Source: JBFJKD01 sp038106145
GTDB lineage: Bacteria > Pseudomonadota > Gammaproteobacteria > Pseudomonadales > Porticoccaceae
Assembly: GCA_038106145.1 (NCBI GenBank)
Contig: JAYODD010000008.1
Location: forward strand, 1-64,000
DNA length: 64,000 nt
Direction: 5' to 3'
The position numbers and the translations under genes are program-made. Of this stretch, positions 61,242 to 64,000 are shown one piece after another. How positions within the stretch are numbered: position 1 is the stretch's first letter; each line of letters starts with the position of its first letter. The notes beneath the pieces were generated by a model. That model ran no database searches, was not told the DNA's origin, and was given only the letters and a program-made list of their open reading frames with translations.

Positions 61242-61816
61242 TTGATATTGTTATCGATGTCACGCTGCTGGCCTTTCTGGTGACCACCTCGGTGGCTATC
61301 GTACGCATGACAAACCTGTTTGCTATCGTCATGCTTTATGGGATATTCAGTCTGCTGTCAGCCGGGCTGTTTGTGGTTATGGATGCCCCCGACGTGGCGT
61401 TTACCGAGGCGGCGGTGGGTGCCGGAATCTCAACGGTTTTAATGTTGGCCACCCTGGCATTGGTCAAGAGGCCGCAAAAACCTTACTTCGACGAGGCCCC
61501 TCGAGCCCACCTGCCGTGGTTGCCGCTGGTCGTCGTGGCTATCACTGGCTCGGCGCTGGTTTACGGCACCTGGGATATCCCCGCGTTTGGCGACCCCGAT
61601 GCCCCAGCGCAGATACATGTTGCGCGCTACTACATCGAAAATGCCATGCCGGAAACCGGCGTGCCGAATATCGTTACCGCTGTGCTGGCCAGTTATCGCG
61701 GGTTCGATACCCTGGGCGAGGTCACAGTGATCTTTACCGCGGCCGTGGCCGTTCTGTTGTTGATCGGTGGCAGACGGTCAAATCAAAGGATTGAGGGGCA
61801 GCGGGATGAAACCTGA
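61238..61816 (+). CDS. DUF4040/MbhE-type antiporter subunit (separate MrpA C-terminal part)
   Basis: A 192-residue membrane protein. The N-terminal half (LYGIFSLLSAGLFVVMDAPDVAFTEAAVGAGIS) is the DUF4040/MbhD domain, and the C-terminal half (ASYRGFDTLGEVTVIFTAAVAVL) is MbhE-like. In canonical Mrp systems both regions are fused to the end of the large MrpA subunit; here they form a separate gene between G and B. It overlaps the next gene by 11 bases. Confidence 0.82.
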   Translation: MIDIVIDVTLLAFLVTTSVAIVRMTNLFAIVMLYGIFSLLSAGLFVVMDAPDVAFTEAAVGAGISTVLMLATLALVKRPQKPYFDEAPRAHLPWLPLVVVAITGSALVYGTWDIPAFGDPDAPAQIHVARYYIENAMPETGVPNIVTAVLASYRGFDTLGEVTVIFTAAVAVLLLIGGRRSNQRIEGQRDET

Positions 61817-62225
61817 TCTTATCCTGCGTCTTGTTGCAAAGTTCGTTATCCCGCTGATTATCCTGTTTGCACTCTATGTGCAGTTTCACGGTGATTTCGG
61901 GCCCGGGGGCGGCTTTCAGGCCGGGGTGATTTTTAGCGCCGCCTTCATTCTTTATGCCCTGGTATTCGGACTTGATGCCGCTGAAAAGATCATCCCGTCA
62001 CGCTGGCTGAGCATGCTGGCTGCATTGGGCGTGATCATCTATGCCGGGGTTGGTGTGGTGTCCCTCCCATTGGGGGGCAACTACCTCGATTACTCGCTAT
62101 TGGGCGGCAATCAGATTGCCGGGCAGCATCTGGGAATTCTGCTGGTTGAGCTGGGTGTCGGTATTACCGTGGCTGCAGCCATGTTGATTCTATTTTTTTC
62201 CTTTGCCGGCCGGGGTAGAGACTGA
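61806..62225 (+). CDS. mnhB: Mrp Na+/H+ antiporter subunit B
   Basis: A 139-residue protein, MKPDLILRLVAKFVIPLIIL then FALYVQFHGDFGPGGGFQAG, the MrpB signature, with four helices. The start at 61806 is chosen over an upstream ATG because it gives the family N-terminus. Overlaps the C gene by one base. Confidence 0.92.
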   Translation: MKPDLILRLVAKFVIPLIILFALYVQFHGDFGPGGGFQAGVIFSAAFILYALVFGLDAAEKIIPSRWLSMLAALGVIIYAGVGVVSLPLGGNYLDYSLLGGNQIAGQHLGILLVELGVGITVAAAMLILFFSFAGRGRD

Positions 62226-62581
62226 TGGATTTCTTTATTGGGCACTATAATTACTGGGTTGTGATCGTCTTAATGATGGTCGGACTCTATACGGTAATCA
62301 GCCGCGGCAATTTGATAAAAAAAATTATCGGCCTGAACATGTTCCAGGTCTCGGTATTTTTGCTTTATATCAGTCTGGGCACGGTGGAAGGTGGCGCAGC
62401 GCCTATAATCGCGGAAGGCGTCAACACCTATTCAAACCCGCTGCCCCATGTATTGATCCTGACCGCCATCGTGGTGGGGGTGGCCACGACAGCGCTGGCG
62501 CTGGCGCTGGTGGTGCGTATCAAGGAATCCTACGGCACCATTGAAGAAGATGAAATCCATCATCTGGACCACTCCCTGTGA
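62225..62581 (+). CDS. mnhC: Mrp Na+/H+ antiporter subunit C (NuoK-like)
   Basis: A 118-residue protein with three helices: VVIVLMMVGLYTVISRGNLI, KIIGLNMFQVSVFLLYISLG and NPLPHVLILTAIVVGVATTA, as in MrpC and its relative NuoK. The TGA shares its last base with the ATG of the D gene (62581). Confidence 0.92.
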   Translation: MDFFIGHYNYWVVIVLMMVGLYTVISRGNLIKKIIGLNMFQVSVFLLYISLGTVEGGAAPIIAEGVNTYSNPLPHVLILTAIVVGVATTALALALVVRIKESYGTIEEDEIHHLDHSL

Positions 62582-64000
62582 TGGAAAATCACATTAGCCT
62601 GTTATTGGTCGTTGTACCGCTGATCGCCGCACCCGTGGTCGCCATATTGCCCCGCGGGCGCTTGCCCTGGGCAGCTGCGCTTATTGTTACGACCCTGTGT
62701 GCCGTACTCGCCGGGATGCAGTTGTGGGCGATCCTGCACGAAGGGGTAAGCAGTTACGAACTGGGCGGCTGGGCACCGCCCTGGGGGATCGAATACCGTA
62801 TCGATGCGGTCAATGCCTTTGTCGCCCTGATCGTTGCCGGTATCGCCGCAATCACTCTACCCTATGCACTCCTCAGCGTAGAGCGGGAAATCCCTGGGGA
62901 CAAGATACCGTTGTTCTACTGTGCCCTGTTGCTCTGCCTGACCGGTCTGCTGGGCATCACCCAGACCGGCGATATCTTTAACGTCTTCGTCTTTCTGGAG
63001 ATATCTTCCCTCGCCTCCTACGCGCTGATCAGCCTTGGAACACAGCGGCAGGCGTTCACCGCTGCCTATCAATACCTGATCATGGGTACGATCGGCGCCA
63101 CCTTTTATCTGATCGGCGTGGGCCTGATCTACTCGCAAACCGGTAGCCTGAATATGCAGGATCTGGCAACTATTCTGCCCGATGTGCTGCACCTGAAAAC
63201 CGTGGCAACCGGCTTTGCCTTCATCCTGATCGGCGTTGCGCTGAAGCTGGCACTGTTTCCTCTGCATCTTTGGCTGCCTAATGCCTATACCTACGCCCCC
63301 TCGGCGGTCACCGTTTTTCTCGCCGCAACGGCCACCAAGGTGGCCGTCTATGTGATGCTGCGCATCTTGTTTACGGTGTTTCCACAGGGCTTCGCCGTGA
63401 CCACACCCGCTGATGAGTTGTTTATCGTGGCGGGTATCGCCGGCATTATCAGCGCCTCTGTCTACGCCATCTATCAGGAAAATATTAAGCGGTTGCTGGC
63501 CTACTCCAGTGTGGCGCAAGTCGGTTACATGGCGCTGGGAATCGGATTGGCATCCACAGCCGGTGTGACCGCGGCACTGGTTCATCTGTTCAACCATGCC
63601 CTGATGAAGGGGGCGCTGTTCATGGCTGTCGGCGCCATTATCTACCGTATCGGCACATGCCGTTTGGACCAGATTCATGGCCTGGGTCGAGCAATGCCCT
63701 GGACCTTTGGCGCTATTGTTATCGGCGGCCTGAGCCTCATCGGAGTGCCCGGTACCGCCGGGTTTGTTAGTAAATGGTACCTGGTAGTGGCCGCCCTGGA
63801 GCAGGAGGCGTGGATAGCGGTTGCTGTAATTCTGTCAGGTTCTCTGCTGGCGGTGGTGTATGTCGGCAAACTCATCGAGGCACTTTACTTCAAACCGGTT
63901 TCGGATGCGGGGAAAGAGGTGAATGAGGCGCCGATATTATTACTGCTGCCGACCTGGGGCCTGGTGCTTGCCAATATCTATTTTGGTCTGAATACCGACT
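62581..64000 (+). CDS. mnhD: Mrp Na+/H+ antiporter subunit D, 5' part (runs off the right edge)
   Basis: At least 473 residues of a NuoM/NuoN-like proton pump with more than twelve helices, open to the window end. It begins MENHISLLLVVVPLIAAPVV. The conserved membrane Glu lies in VFVFLEISSLASYALIS and a conserved Lys in AATATKVAVYVML; SVAQVGYMALGIGLA and HLFNHALMKGALFMAVGAI are typical of the antiporter core. The operon presumably continues with the large A subunit. Confidence 0.93.
   Translation, partial: MENHISLLLVVVPLIAAPVVAILPRGRLPWAAALIVTTLCAVLAGMQLWAILHEGVSSYELGGWAPPWGIEYRIDAVNAFVALIVAGIAAITLPYALLSVEREIPGDKIPLFYCALLLCLTGLLGITQTGDIFNVFVFLEISSLASYALISLGTQRQAFTAAYQYLIMGTIGATFYLIGVGLIYSQTGSLNMQDLATILPDVLHLKTVATGFAFILIGVALKLALFPLHLWLPNAYTYAPSAVTVFLAATATKVAVYVMLRILFTVFPQGFAVTTPADELFIVAGIAGIISASVYAIYQENIKRLLAYSSVAQVGYMALGIGLASTAGVTAALVHLFNHALMKGALFMAVGAIIYRIGTCRLDQIHGLGRAMPWTFGAIVIGGLSLIGVPGTAGFVSKWYLVVAALEQEAWIAVAVILSGSLLAVVYVGKLIEALYFKPVSDAGKEVNEAPILLLLPTWGLVLANIYFGLNTD

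Noticed and set aside
1..64000. tRNA, rRNA, CRISPR arrays, complete transposase or prophage genes
   Set aside because: None could be identified by eye on either strand; the only repeats found are the short hairpin repeats, the ~120-base pair and the 16-base triple repeat.

Overview
The window reads as a chromosomal segment of a free-living, probably marine or halophilic gammaproteobacterium. Support comes from a complete ectoine/hydroxyectoine operon with its aspartokinase, a Mrp-type Na+/H+ antiporter operon, a sodium:solute symporter, and gammaproteobacterial gene pairs (ppnN, prfC, QmcA/NfeD, leuA-holD-like-rimI, purL as a single 1295-residue chain, clpB, mltF, ectR). Most of the window is GC-rich with compact convergent or divergent operons. 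Two stretches are clearly AT-richer and look acquired: about 40.5-43.8 kb and about 47.2-51.4 kb. Runs of exactly ten N at 546, 16577 and 49740 show a scaffolded draft assembly; two of them lie inside genes. No rRNA, tRNA or CRISPR array was seen.

Layout. 1-7 kb: 3' end of a glutaryl-CoA dehydrogenase, a secreted orphan, an HSL-type esterase, an MFS permease, ppnN with a 59-residue CxxC protein, and a membrane diguanylate cyclase. 7-13 kb: thiolase, the cbpA/cbpM chaperone pair, a VOC protein, a PlsC-like acyltransferase and prfC. 13-17 kb: a Cys-containing secreted orphan, a secreted M23 peptidase, and the SPFH/NfeD pair. 17-25 kb: rimI, a holD-like gene, leuA preceded by a leucine-rich leader peptide, pssA, ilvC, ilvH and ilvI, so branched-chain amino-acid synthesis is concentrated here. 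25-36 kb: a DUF4124 protein, redoxin, clpB with a heat-shock-like promoter, a NIF3-type domain protein, a YbbN/CnoX-type thioredoxin overlapping purL, mltF and tadA.

36-40.5 kb: a MarR gene divergent from four genes matching the ring beta-oxidation of cyclohexanecarboxyl-CoA (dehydrogenase, hydratase, 2-hydroxyacyl-CoA dehydrogenase, ring-opening hydrolase). The product, pimeloyl-CoA, could feed the glutaryl-CoA dehydrogenase and thiolase at the window start. 40.5-43.8 kb: an AT-rich mosaic with two copies of a ~120-bp repeat, short hairpin repeats, a membrane orphan, a methanethiol S-methyltransferase (MddA-like), a YefM/YoeB toxin-antitoxin pair and two truncated genes. Its core-site-like boundaries resemble integron gene cassettes.

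43.8-47 kb: an MFS permease, a small membrane protein and a FadL-type outer-membrane channel. 47.2-51.4 kb: an aniline-dioxygenase-like set (gamma-glutamylanilide-synthetase-like enzyme, Rieske dioxygenase beta and alpha subunits, class I glutamine amidotransferase). No reductase gene is present, and the beta-subunit gene carries two in-frame TAA codons just after its apparent ancestral start. 51.7-59.3 kb: the ectABCD-dksA-like-ask-symporter gene set, with the MarR-type regulator ectR divergent and a near-perfect operator palindrome between them. 60.1-64 kb: Mrp antiporter genes E, F, G, a DUF4040/MbhE-type subunit, B, C and the start of D, running off the window.

Together the right half is dominated by salt adaptation (compatible solute plus Na+ extrusion) and the left and middle by housekeeping and catabolism of acyl-CoA, alicyclic and possibly aromatic amine substrates. 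All functions were assigned by reading translations and recalling family features; no database search was run.
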